Below, one piece after another: positions 45,129 to 53,982 of a DNA stretch of 64,000 nucleotides. How positions within the stretch are numbered: the stretch's first letter is position 1; each line of letters begins with the position of its first letter. The stretch is from UBA11740 sp035635855 (GTDB taxonomy: Bacteria; Acidobacteriota; Blastocatellia; Pyrinomonadales; Pyrinomonadaceae). A program made the translations under genes and the position numbers. The DNA lies in assembly GCA_035635855.1 (NCBI GenBank), contig DASQAF010000009.1, forward strand, positions 806,001 to 870,000, given 5' to 3'. A model generated the notes under the pieces. It did no database searches. It was not told the origin of the DNA and worked only from the letters and a program-made list of their open reading frames with translations.

Positions 45129-46454
45129 GTGGCCAAAGCAAGGTCCCCATCCATCGTGACGATCCGCCTGGCGTCGGCAACTCGTTGGTTGCTGCTGTTG
45201 CCGGCGGCTTGTGCGATTCTCGGTTCGTGGTTTGCCGTCCGCTGGTACGTCGGTAACACCGTGTCCGAATACGCGCCCAGCGTCGAAAGCGGTGGCATCG
45301 AAATGGCGCGCCTGGCCGCCAAGTGGGCGCCCGGCGATCCTTTTACTCACTGGCGGCTGGCCTCGTTGGAAGAGAAAGTTTTCAACGCGAGCAACCTGGC
45401 TGATGCCGTTCGTGAATATCAACTGGCCGTAATCCTCTCGCCGAACGACTATCGTTACTGGATGGAACTTGGCCGCTCGCTTGAAGCCTCAGGCGACATA
45501 GCCGGTGGCGAAAAAGCTCTCCAACGGGCGGTTGATTTGGCGCCCGCTTACTCTCATCCTCGATGGCAATACGGCAATCTGTTGGTGCGCGAAGGAAAAC
45601 TGGACGAAGCGTTTGTCCAACTCGCGCGTGCGGCTGAAGCAGATCAGGAAATGCGCCGACCGGTATTCAGTCTGGCATGGCAGGTGTTTGAGGGAAATGT
45701 CGATAAGATAGCCACGGCGGCCTGTCCCACCGCTGCTGTGCGAATAGAGTTCGCGACCTACCTGATTGGCCAGGCAAAGGTCGATGACGCTATGCGCGTT
45801 TGGCGCTCGATCGATCCGGCAGAGCGAAGAGCGCAGCCGGGCCTCGACGAAGGATTTAAGAAAGCGCTGGTGCAGTCCAAACACTTTCGCGCTGTACTTG
45901 AAGTCATGCGAGAAACCGACCCGGACCCGCAGGGACCCGCCCCGGAACAATTTTGGAATGGCGGTTTAGAGCGCGACCTTGAACCCACCCGCGAAAAGAG
46001 CTTTTACTGGCTGATCAATTCCCGACCCCAGGTGCGGATAGGTATCGACACCATCGCGCACAGCGGCCGCGGAAGTTTGCGAATCGTTTTCAAGTCGCCT
46101 AACAAAATGGATGCCGTTGAGGTGGCCCAGGCAATCGTCGTCACGCCGGACACGCAATATCATTTCGAGTGTTTCCTGCGCACCCAGGATTTGACCAGCG
46201 GCGCTACGCCTCTGGTATCCATACTTGACGCGACGAATAATGCGGAGTTGATTAGCTCGCCGCCGGCGCGCAGCGGCACCAACGATTGGCAACGAATTAC
46301 GCTTGATTTCAAGACCGGCCCGAAATCCGATGGAATAATCGTGAAATTGTCCCGCGGCACTTGCGGCGATGATCAGGTCTGTCCCATTTTTGGCACTATC
46401 TGGTATGACGACTTCAGTCTTAAACGCAGCGGCGGTTCCGGCGCTCAGCGCTGA
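45129..46454 (+). CDS. Membrane-anchored TPR protein with jelly-roll carbohydrate-binding-like domain
   Basis: GTG 45129 starts a 441-residue protein. One hydrophobic segment (about 17-37) is followed by several TPR-like helical pairs (WELGRSLEASGD, HPRWQYGNLLVREGKLDEA). The last 180 residues look like a beta-sandwich carbohydrate-binding domain (FWNGGLERD, HSGRGSLRIVF, WYDDFSLKR). It precedes and slightly overlaps an O-antigen ligase-type gene, so it may present or measure the glycan for ligation. That role is inferred; the domain call rests on motif pattern only. Confidence 0.7.
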   Translation: MAKARSPSIVTIRLASATRWLLLLPAACAILGSWFAVRWYVGNTVSEYAPSVESGGIEMARLAAKWAPGDPFTHWRLASLEEKVFNASNLADAVREYQLAVILSPNDYRYWMELGRSLEASGDIAGGEKALQRAVDLAPAYSHPRWQYGNLLVREGKLDEAFVQLARAAEADQEMRRPVFSLAWQVFEGNVDKIATAACPTAAVRIEFATYLIGQAKVDDAMRVWRSIDPAERRAQPGLDEGFKKALVQSKHFRAVLEVMRETDPDPQGPAPEQFWNGGLERDLEPTREKSFYWLINSRPQVRIGIDTIAHSGRGSLRIVFKSPNKMDAVEVAQAIVVTPDTQYHFECFLRTQDLTSGATPLVSILDATNNAELISSPPARSGTNDWQRITLDFKTGPKSDGIIVKLSRGTCGDDQVCPIFGTIWYDDFSLKRSGGSGAQR

Positions 46455-47928
46455 TCCGCGATCAGCGGAAAACGCTAAACCGGCAAACCGCGAACACATT
46501 AAGCGTCGGCATACGCTCGCCAGCCGGCTGGGCTTTCTGACCATTAGTGTTGCGGTGGTCTTAACGACTCTTGCCTATGGCACGGTGCATTACTGGGCAC
46601 TGGCTGCTTTCGCTTTAAGCGCCGCCGGAATTCTCTGTTTGTGGTGCGTGGATGGTCTGGTATTGCGCTCAGTTCAGTTCAGTCGCAATTCATTGCAATG
46701 GTTGCTGGTCGGACTGGTGTTGCTGGGGCTGGTTCAACTGCTGCCGCTGCGCACGCCTGACGACGCCGGACTGTCTTTGTCTCCGTCAAAGACGTTATCG
46801 CTGGATCCTTACGCGACCCGCCTGGTCCTGGTTCAGATTGCTTCGCTGCTAATCTACTTCGCCGCCACACTGATCTTCATTGACACGCCTCGCCGGCTGC
46901 GCACGCTGGTTCGAACTATCGTGATCTTCGGGTTCTTTCTGGCAATGTTCGGCCTGACTCAGTCTTTTACCAGCGACGGCACCCGGGTTTACTGGTTTCG
47001 GCAGTTGGCGCAGAGCACCGCCTTTGGGCCGTTCATCAATCGCCATCATTTTGCCGGCTACATGGAGCTGACGATTGCGCTACCGCTGGGCCTTTTGTTT
47101 TCCGGCGCGATCGAAGGCCCCAAGCGTCCGCTCTATGCCTTTGCGGCCACGCTGATGGGTGTAGCCTTGATCATGACGAATTCACGCGGGGGGATTATCA
47201 GTCTGGGAGCTGAGATTCTGTTTCTGGCAGTAGTGGCAGGTCCGGGCCTGAAAAGTGGCGAACGCCAGCCACGCGGCCAACGAATCCGCTCGGCCTTGCT
47301 GCGTGCGGGTGTGGCCTTCGGCCTGATCGTAGTGCTGATCGGCGGCACCGTAGCGGTAGGCGGTTCAGAGGTCTTTACCCGCCTGCTTGGTACTCCGTCA
47401 GCCGAAGATCCCACAACGGGCCGTTCGCATTTTTGGCACGTGACGCTCGATGTGATTAAGGCCTATCCGGTAATCGGATCCGGTCTGGGTTCTTTCAGCG
47501 TGATCTACACACGTTACGATACGCGCAACGGTTACCTGCGGCTGGAGCAGGCTCACAACGACTATCTGCAAGTATTGGCCGACGGTGGTCTTGTCGGCGG
47601 TGCTTTGGGTATCGCTTTCATTCTGATTCTGTTTCGCCAGGGCTTCACGCGCCGCGAGACTGACGACAAGTTCCGTCGCGGTGTCGCGACGGGTGCGCTC
47701 GCCGGCTGTTTCGCGGTACTAGTACACAGCTTTTTCGATTTCACTCTGCACACTACTGCAAACGCGCTGCTGTTTTTGATCCTGGCGGCGCTGGCCACTC
47801 AGGACAGCCGGGTGGTTCAGGGGTCTAATTATCGCGGACGGCGGCGACATAGCTCGCGCTCTCAGGGAGCCACATTGGAAGCCCCGGCGTCTCAACCGCC
47901 GGCATTAGAAGAAGCCAAACCAGCCTGA
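46405..47928 (+). CDS. O-antigen ligase/polymerase-type membrane protein
   Basis: The protein has about ten to twelve membrane segments and the Wzy_C/WaaL-like block TGRSHFWHVTLDVIKAYPVIGSGLGSF followed by EQAHNDYLQVLADGG; the His in AHND is typical. Members join or polymerise lipid-linked glycans on the outer face of the membrane. The C-terminus is basic and soluble. The start is uncertain: ATG 46405 or ATG 46369, both overlapping the preceding gene, with no clear ribosome binding site; translational coupling is likely. It is the last clear gene of the polysaccharide locus. Confidence 0.85.
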   Translation: MTTSVLNAAAVPALSADPRSAENAKPANREHIKRRHTLASRLGFLTISVAVVLTTLAYGTVHYWALAAFALSAAGILCLWCVDGLVLRSVQFSRNSLQWLLVGLVLLGLVQLLPLRTPDDAGLSLSPSKTLSLDPYATRLVLVQIASLLIYFAATLIFIDTPRRLRTLVRTIVIFGFFLAMFGLTQSFTSDGTRVYWFRQLAQSTAFGPFINRHHFAGYMELTIALPLGLLFSGAIEGPKRPLYAFAATLMGVALIMTNSRGGIISLGAEILFLAVVAGPGLKSGERQPRGQRIRSALLRAGVAFGLIVVLIGGTVAVGGSEVFTRLLGTPSAEDPTTGRSHFWHVTLDVIKAYPVIGSGLGSFSVIYTRYDTRNGYLRLEQAHNDYLQVLADGGLVGGALGIAFILILFRQGFTRRETDDKFRRGVATGALAGCFAVLVHSFFDFTLHTTANALLFLILAALATQDSRVVQGSNYRGRRRHSSRSQGATLEAPASQPPALEEAKPA

Positions 47929-48093
47929 AATCCTCGGCTTTCTCAGGAAAACATGGCCCGTTTGGTTGTATCTTTTCAGGCGGAGGATGTAGTCTGTTAC
48001 GGCGCTTTTCCGAATAAAACCTAAAGGAAGTGGCGCGAGCGTTACGCCTGCGAATCACGCGCAAGAGTCCGGCAAAAAGGAGATCGTTTTCTA

Positions 48094-49935
48094 GTGTCGT
48101 CGGCAGCAGTCGCCAAGGTCTCATCCGGCCACCAACAATCGAGCGCCCCCTCCACCTTGCCCGCAGTCTGTCTGGAGGCAATTACCCGGCACAACAAGCC
48201 GGACGCCGTCAGCGAAAAGCGGGAAGGTCAGTGGGTCCGGATCTCGGCCGCTGAATTCGCTCGGCGCGTGCGTCACATCGCGCTCGGTTTGGCTGACCTT
48301 GGCATCAGACCCCGGGACCGCGTGGCGTTGATATCTGAAAATCGTCCCGAATGGTCAATCGCGGATCTGGCGATTCTGAGCGCCGGCGCCGTCACAGTTC
48401 CTCTCTACACGACCCAGTCAATCGATCAAATCGAATTTATTCTCCGGGACTGCGGCGCGCGAGCGCTGATAATTTCCGGCGGCCGCGTGCTCAAGCATGC
48501 GCGCAAGGGATTTGAAGGATTGAATCAGCTGGAGCATGTCGTGGTGTTTGATGAAGAATCCGCGCGCGGTCTGAATCAGGCCACGACATTGGAAAGCATT
48601 GAAACGCGCGGAGCAGCGATTGAGGCCGAAGATCCAGCGGCGTTCGACGCACTGGTGGCGCGCGGACGCGCCGATGACCTGGCGACGATTATTTACACCT
48701 CCGGCACCACTGGTGAGCCTAAAGGCGTCATGCTCACGCACGACAACTTCATTTCCGACGTCCTTTCGATCACGAACGGTTTGCCCATCAGTCCGACGGA
48801 CGTTTCGCTTTCGGTCTTGCCCCTGTCGCATATCTTTGAGCGCACGGTGTTCTATGTCTTTTGCTACGTGGGTGTCTCAGTCAATTACGCTGCGTCGTTC
48901 GATCAAGTCGGCGAGTATCTGCGTGAAGTGCGTCCGACAATCATGACCGCGGTGCCGCGTCTGTTCGAAAAGGTCTATCACCGGATTATCAAAAAAGGCA
49001 TGGCGGCCGGCGGCCTGAAGAGCAAGATCTTCGCCGGTTCGCTCGCAGTGGGCCAGCGCGTCGCTGAATTGGAAGATAAGAAACAGCGCGTCCCGATTTC
49101 ATTGAAAGCCAAACACGCCCTCGCCGATCGGCTGGTGTTCACCAAGTGGCGAGAAGGCATCGGCGGGCGGCTGCGTTACTTCGTTTCCGGGGGCGCGCCG
49201 CTTTCACCCACGCTTTCGTATTCGTTCCTCGGGGCCGGCATCAAGATTCTGCAAGGGTATGGCATGACTGAAACGTGCATCGTTTGCGCCAACCGCCCCG
49301 ATGACAACCGCGTCGGCTCAATCGGGAAACCATTCGCGGGAATAGAAGTAGCTATCGCTGAAGACGGCGAGATGCTGGTGCGCGGCCCGAACGTTATGCG
49401 CGGCTACTACGGACGTCCGGAATCCACGCTGGCCGTGATGAACGACGGCTGGTTTGCCACCGGCGACGTCGGCCATATCGATGACGAGGGACACCTGTTT
49501 CTGACTGATCGAAAGAAAGATCTTTTCAAGCTCTCAAACGGCAAGTACATCGCGCCGCAACTGATCGAAAGTCTCTTGAAGCAGAGCGAGTTCGTCAACC
49601 AGGTGGTGGTCGTCGGAGCCAGCCGTAAGTATCCGGTGGCCTTGATCGTGCCCGACTGGGAAGCGCTAACAGCTTCGTTGCGCGCGGCCGGCGAAACCGT
49701 GGCGCCGACGCATGCGGAGCTAAGCGAACAAACCGCGGCCATCAAGATGGTGCAGAAGGACGTCACCACAATCACTGCCCACCTGGCTGACTATGAACGC
49801 GTCCGCCGCGTCGCGCTGCTGGCGGAAGAATTCTCGATCGACAAAGGCGAAATGACCCCCACTCTGAAAGTAAAGCGCAACGTCATCGACAAAAGATACG
49901 ACCAGCTAATCGAAGATCTATACGGCTCAACCTAG
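48094..49935 (+). CDS. Long-chain fatty acid CoA ligase (AMP-binding)
   Basis: The 613-residue enzyme has the adenylate-forming core motifs IIYTSGTTGEPKGVMLTHDN (about 198-217), GYGMTETCIV, WFATGDVGHID and DRKKDLFKLSNGKYIAPQ. It activates long-chain fatty acids to acyl-CoA at the cytoplasmic membrane. GTG 48094 is preceded by AAAGGAG at about 11 bases. It appears unrelated to the polysaccharide genes, although acyl-CoA could serve the acyltransferases. Confidence 0.9.
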   Translation: MSSAAVAKVSSGHQQSSAPSTLPAVCLEAITRHNKPDAVSEKREGQWVRISAAEFARRVRHIALGLADLGIRPRDRVALISENRPEWSIADLAILSAGAVTVPLYTTQSIDQIEFILRDCGARALIISGGRVLKHARKGFEGLNQLEHVVVFDEESARGLNQATTLESIETRGAAIEAEDPAAFDALVARGRADDLATIIYTSGTTGEPKGVMLTHDNFISDVLSITNGLPISPTDVSLSVLPLSHIFERTVFYVFCYVGVSVNYAASFDQVGEYLREVRPTIMTAVPRLFEKVYHRIIKKGMAAGGLKSKIFAGSLAVGQRVAELEDKKQRVPISLKAKHALADRLVFTKWREGIGGRLRYFVSGGAPLSPTLSYSFLGAGIKILQGYGMTETCIVCANRPDDNRVGSIGKPFAGIEVAIAEDGEMLVRGPNVMRGYYGRPESTLAVMNDGWFATGDVGHIDDEGHLFLTDRKKDLFKLSNGKYIAPQLIESLLKQSEFVNQVVVVGASRKYPVALIVPDWEALTASLRAAGETVAPTHAELSEQTAAIKMVQKDVTTITAHLADYERVRRVALLAEEFSIDKGEMTPTLKVKRNVIDKRYDQLIEDLYGST

Positions 49936-50089
49936 CCCCGCCATAGCTCAAAACCAAAAGTTAGTTGCCGCCTGGAGGGAACGTGCGCTAAGAGTAGTGC
50001 CGCCAGTCAGATTTTTTGCAACGGCGAGAACTCAAACAAAGACGGCAGGGGAACCAAAGCGAAGCTAAGAGATCGTCAAAAGACTCTCG

Positions 50090-50118
50090 TTGACAATTAT
50101 TGTGCTTCAGAGTAGAAC
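50090..50118 (+). promoter_or_regulatory. Candidate sigma70-like promoter for the kinase gene
   Basis: TTGACA at 50090-50095 and TAGAAC at 50113-50118 are separated by 17 bases. The -35 is a perfect match and the -10 partial. It would give a leader of roughly 110 bases before TTG 50234. Confidence 0.45.
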
Positions 50119-50233
50119 TCCACCAAAGCGGGCGTGACCAATATGGTGACAACCTCAAGGTGTCTATCACCATAATCCCGAGGCCGCAAACGAGCCTTTC
50201 CTTAATGCCTTTGATGCTGCGAGGTAGCCCGGT

Positions 50234-53209
50234 TTGGTTGCACAACAGCTCTCTCATTACCAAATTATCAAAAAGCTCGGCGCGGGCGGCATGGGCGAAG
50301 TGTTTCTGGCCCACGACACCAGTCTGGAGCGTAAAGTAGCAATCAAGATACTGGCGGCTAAATCGGTCGAAGACGCCCATGCCCGAAAGAGGCTCATCCG
50401 CGAAGCGAAGCTCGCGGCCACTCTCGATCACCCGAACATCTGTACCATTCACGAAGTGAACGTCGAAGGGGATCATCCCTTCATCGTGATGCAGTACATC
50501 GAAGGCGAAACGCTGTGGAACAAGGTCAAAAACAATCCGCTTGCTCCCGCGGATGTCGTCAACATTGGAATTCAGGCGGCGGAAGCGCTGGCCGAAGCAC
50601 ATTCTCACGGTCTGATTCATCGCGATATCAAACCTCAGAACGTGATCATTACTCCTCGGGGTCAGGTCAAGATCCTCGACTTTGGCTTGGCCAAGCAACT
50701 CCAGACCGAGCGCGCAGTAGATTCAGAGGCGAGAACCGAGACCCGTCTTACTGAACAAGGACAGATCGTGGGCACGGTTGCCTATATGTCCCCCGAACAG
50801 CTAAAGGGACACGACAGCGATGCTCGCAGCGACGTCTTCTCGCTGGGCGTAACCCTTTACGAATCCGCGACCGGCAAGCCGGCCTTCTCCGGCAACAGCA
50901 AGATTGAAATTTCTTCTCAGGTGCTTCACGTCGAACCCCCCAGGCCCTCGCAGATCGTTCCGGGTATGCCGCCCGGATTGGAAGAAGTAATCCTCAAGGC
51001 GATGGCCAAAGACGTCGAGGCGCGTTATCAATCAGCTAACGCGATGCTCGAAGATCTTCAGAAGCTGAAAGCATCGCTTTCTATCGGCAGCGGGCTGTTG
51101 ACCGTCCCGCCCCGCTCATCGGTGATCACTGCAGCCGTAACCCGAGCCTGGAAACGAAAACCGGTTAAGGTCGGCGTTTTGGTCACGCCGCTGTTGATCG
51201 TAGGAATTCTCCTGGGCCTGCGTGGCTGGCAGCCGACTGCGCATGTGATCTCTCCTGAAGCCAAAACCTGGTACGACCAGGGCTTAGTCGCGATGCACGC
51301 GGGCACTTACTACCAAGCGAGCAAAAGGCTGGAGAAGTCAATTGAATTAGACGATCGGTATGCGCTCTCGCACGCTCGGTTGGCCGAAACTTATCTTGAA
51401 ATAAGCAGCACCGAAAAGGCCCAGGAAGAAGTGTTGCGCGCCATGTCGCTGGCGCCCGATCACTCCGGCTTGACGAGCGCTGACGCCGCCTATCTGGACG
51501 CGGTCGCGGCAACCGTAAGAAGAGATTTTGCCGCTGCCGTTGGTTACTATCAAAAGATTCTCGATCAGGCGACGAACAGCGACAAGGCGACCGTTTATGT
51601 CGATCTCGGTCGTGCTTACGAAAAGAACGAGAACTTTGACAAAGCGATCGAGTGCTACCAGGAAGCAACCAAACGTGACCCCCAATCACCCGCCGGATTC
51701 CTGCGGCTGGCGGTCCTTTACAGTCGCCGGCAGGATTCGGCCAACGCAGAAGTCTCGTTCAAGACCGCCGAGAAGCTCTATCAAACCATGTCCAATGACG
51801 AAGGACGGGTGGAAGTCCTTTACCAGCGCGGCGCGCTGCTCGCCCGCAACGGCAAGCTGCCCGAGGCCCGCGCCCAATTGGAAGAAGTGCTGGAGATTTT
51901 GAAGAACGTCGACAACAAGTACCAGCTCGTGAGAACGCAGTTGCAATTGAGCCTTGTCTCTCGCGACGAAGGAAACATCGACCGCGCTAAGGCGTTGGCA
52001 GCCGAAGCGATAAACCTCGCGCAGACCGCCAACATCAAGAACATCGCCGTCCAGGGCTTAATCGATCTAGGTTTGGCGCTGATGAGTCGCGGAGACTTTG
52101 ACGAATCCGGCAGGTACTTCCGACAAGCACTCGATCTGGCTCGGCAGGACAAATCGCGGAGCGGTCAGGTGGGGGCGATTTTTGCTCTGGGCAGGCTGAA
52201 CCAAACATTGAGTAACAACGACGAAGCTATTTCTCAACTTCAGGAAGCGCTGAAGTTCTACAAACCCGGAGGCTATCGCAAAGAGACTTCGATTGCCTTG
52301 AGCGTGATGGGACGCGCCTATCAGGAGAAAGGCGAGCCCGAAACTGCGCTCAAGATCTTCGAAGAGCAACTCCAACTTTCCAGGGACTCGGGCGATCAAG
52401 CGGGAGTGGCGGATTCACACACGAACCTGGCAAAAGTGCGACGCAATCAGGAATTGTATCCTGAGGCACTCTCCCATATTGACGAGAGGCTCAAAATTGA
52501 TCAGGCGCGAGGTGCGAATTTGGCTTATGATCAAATGAATCGGGGGGTCCTTCTCTGGCAATTGGGACGCTACGCCGAGGCACGTGCGGCTCTCGATGCA
52601 GCTTTTGAAATGGCAAACCGGCCTGAGGCGAACTACAAGGCAGTGCTGGCGTGGGTGCATCTGACAAATGCTCAGATGGCTTTGAGCGAGCGTAACTACG
52701 CAGAAGCCAAAACGAAGAGCCAGCTTACCCTGGATGTGTCTGCGTCGCAGTTCCCGGATGTGACGCTTCAGGCAAAGTACTGCATGGGTCGTGCGGACGC
52801 TTTTTCGGGCGCGCCTCAAGTGGGCAGAAAGTCGTGCGAAGAAGCGGTTGCCATGGCCAGGAAAGTGAATTCTCCACAACTGATCTCGGGCGCGCTGCTG
52901 GCGCTCGCTGAGGTTCTACTGATCGCAAACGATTCGAAGGGCGCGTTGGAAAATGCCCTGGAGGCGCAAAAAATGCTTGCGCAATCTGGGCAGCAGGATT
53001 CAGAATGGCGTGCCCTGCTCATCGCCGCGCTAGCCAGCGATCTAACCGGAAACAAATCCGCAGCGTACGACTACGCATCGCGCGCTGGCAGTTTGTGCGC
53101 TGGCCTCGAGCAAAAATGGGGCCAGGAAGCCTACGAAGGTTACTTACGCAGACGTGATATTCAGAAGTATCGCAATCAAAACGAACAAATCTTGAAGCGC
53201 AGCAAATGA
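50234..53209 (+). CDS. Serine/threonine protein kinase with TPR sensor region
   Basis: The 991-residue product has a Hanks-type kinase domain in residues 10-280: LGAGGMGEVFLA (glycine loop), VAIKIL (ATP Lys at about 37), HRDIKPQN (catalytic Asp131), ILDFGLAK and GTVAYMSPEQL. One membrane segment follows at about 312-332. The remaining 650 residues are TPR repeats (YVDLGRAYEKNENFDKAIECYQEA and many more). This layout is frequent in acidobacteria and suggests signalling from the outside through protein-protein contacts. The start is TTG 50234; the kinase fold begins a few residues later. Confidence 0.92.
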   Translation: MVAQQLSHYQIIKKLGAGGMGEVFLAHDTSLERKVAIKILAAKSVEDAHARKRLIREAKLAATLDHPNICTIHEVNVEGDHPFIVMQYIEGETLWNKVKNNPLAPADVVNIGIQAAEALAEAHSHGLIHRDIKPQNVIITPRGQVKILDFGLAKQLQTERAVDSEARTETRLTEQGQIVGTVAYMSPEQLKGHDSDARSDVFSLGVTLYESATGKPAFSGNSKIEISSQVLHVEPPRPSQIVPGMPPGLEEVILKAMAKDVEARYQSANAMLEDLQKLKASLSIGSGLLTVPPRSSVITAAVTRAWKRKPVKVGVLVTPLLIVGILLGLRGWQPTAHVISPEAKTWYDQGLVAMHAGTYYQASKRLEKSIELDDRYALSHARLAETYLEISSTEKAQEEVLRAMSLAPDHSGLTSADAAYLDAVAATVRRDFAAAVGYYQKILDQATNSDKATVYVDLGRAYEKNENFDKAIECYQEATKRDPQSPAGFLRLAVLYSRRQDSANAEVSFKTAEKLYQTMSNDEGRVEVLYQRGALLARNGKLPEARAQLEEVLEILKNVDNKYQLVRTQLQLSLVSRDEGNIDRAKALAAEAINLAQTANIKNIAVQGLIDLGLALMSRGDFDESGRYFRQALDLARQDKSRSGQVGAIFALGRLNQTLSNNDEAISQLQEALKFYKPGGYRKETSIALSVMGRAYQEKGEPETALKIFEEQLQLSRDSGDQAGVADSHTNLAKVRRNQELYPEALSHIDERLKIDQARGANLAYDQMNRGVLLWQLGRYAEARAALDAAFEMANRPEANYKAVLAWVHLTNAQMALSERNYAEAKTKSQLTLDVSASQFPDVTLQAKYCMGRADAFSGAPQVGRKSCEEAVAMARKVNSPQLISGALLALAEVLLIANDSKGALENALEAQKMLAQSGQQDSEWRALLIAALASDLTGNKSAAYDYASRAGSLCAGLEQKWGQEAYEGYLRRRDIQKYRNQNEQILKRSK

Positions 53210-53462
53210 AGTGAATTCATGGTGGCTGGTCATTCTTATGGTTGAACAAGGGTTGCTGGGTTATTTGTATTAGCGAACGGACGGATGTGGTAGTGTAGCA
53301 GCCTTTTGGATTTCGACAGTCGGATAATTAACGACGCACCCGTGTATTCGCGACTCACGTTCTACGTCGAACAGATGAGGTGTGCAGGCCAAGGCCATTT
53401 ACTGGCTCAACAGGTTCAACATTGAATTACCCACTTCTGAACTCACAAAGGAGCAAACAACC

Positions 53463-53561
53463 ATGCCAAAGAAGACAAAGAAGACAAAGAAGACGAAGAA
53501 GACGAAGAAGACGAAGAAGAAGGCTCCAGGCAAGGGCGGTGGGCCGGACCAACCTCCATAA
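53463..53561 (+). CDS. Lysine-rich (KKT)n 32-residue peptide
   Basis: ATG 53463 opens a 32-residue frame: Met-Pro, five KKT units, KKK, then a Gly/Pro tail ending PDQPP. AAAGGAG lies about 12 bases upstream, a strong ribosome binding site in this otherwise SD-poor region. The repeated AAG-AAG-ACA/ACG codons vary at the third base of the Thr codon, which suits selection on protein. The composition recalls histone-H1-like DNA- or RNA-binding tails, but with no homology search this is a guess. Another frame across the same DNA would give a poly-Arg protein and has no such start signal. Confidence 0.6.
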   Translation: MPKKTKKTKKTKKTKKTKKKAPGKGGGPDQPP

Positions 53562-53982
53562 AGCGGCGGCACAGGCGACCCCTCCAGGCGGCGGCAATGC
53601 AGGTGGCGGCAAGAGGAAACCAGTAGGCCACCAGGAAGAGCCAAGCCGAAGAAAATTAAACGGCGCCAGACTGGGCAGAGTTAAAAACGTTGTCCTGGCC
53701 CTAGCTTAGAGTCAACGTCTATCGGGCCGGCGCTATTGACCGCAATAGCCGGGGTGGTATTGTGCGTTGCCGTATACCGGCGCTGAGCGAATCGTCCGAA
53801 ACCAAACCGCGCTCTCAGGTCTCGCATTTCCGAAACTACTTGTTGCGCGCGTTTATCGCGTCTATTGCGCGGCTCCTACTTGCTCCGCCGTAGAAGAGCT
53901 TGTGTGCCTGGCGACCGTTGTCAGTGCGCGCGTAACCGTTAAGCCATGGGCAGGGGGTCGTCGCTTTTGCAGGAGAACGTTT
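53562..53982. other. 421-bp intergenic region with one hairpin
   Basis: No convincing gene is seen here. A hairpin, CCGG-CG-CTATTG-ACCG-CAATAG-CCGG, lies at 53727-53752 and might end the small-peptide transcript, though no T-tract follows. In-frame codons upstream of the peptidase start (53767-53982) remain open but do not look like a protein. Confidence 0.5.

Noticed and set aside
49988..50698. Long minus-strand frame antisense to the kinase start
   Set aside because: It overlaps the clear Hanks-kinase coding sequence and its product looks like a codon-bias shadow.
53463..53520. CRISPR-like or VNTR reading of the AAGAAGAC(A/G) repeats
   Set aside because: The units are 9 bp without spacers and lie in frame after a ribosome binding site, so a coding explanation is better.
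53380..53709. 109-residue poly-Arg frame overlapping the KKT peptide
   Set aside because: No ribosome binding site. The Arg run is the frame-shifted reading of the KKT codons.
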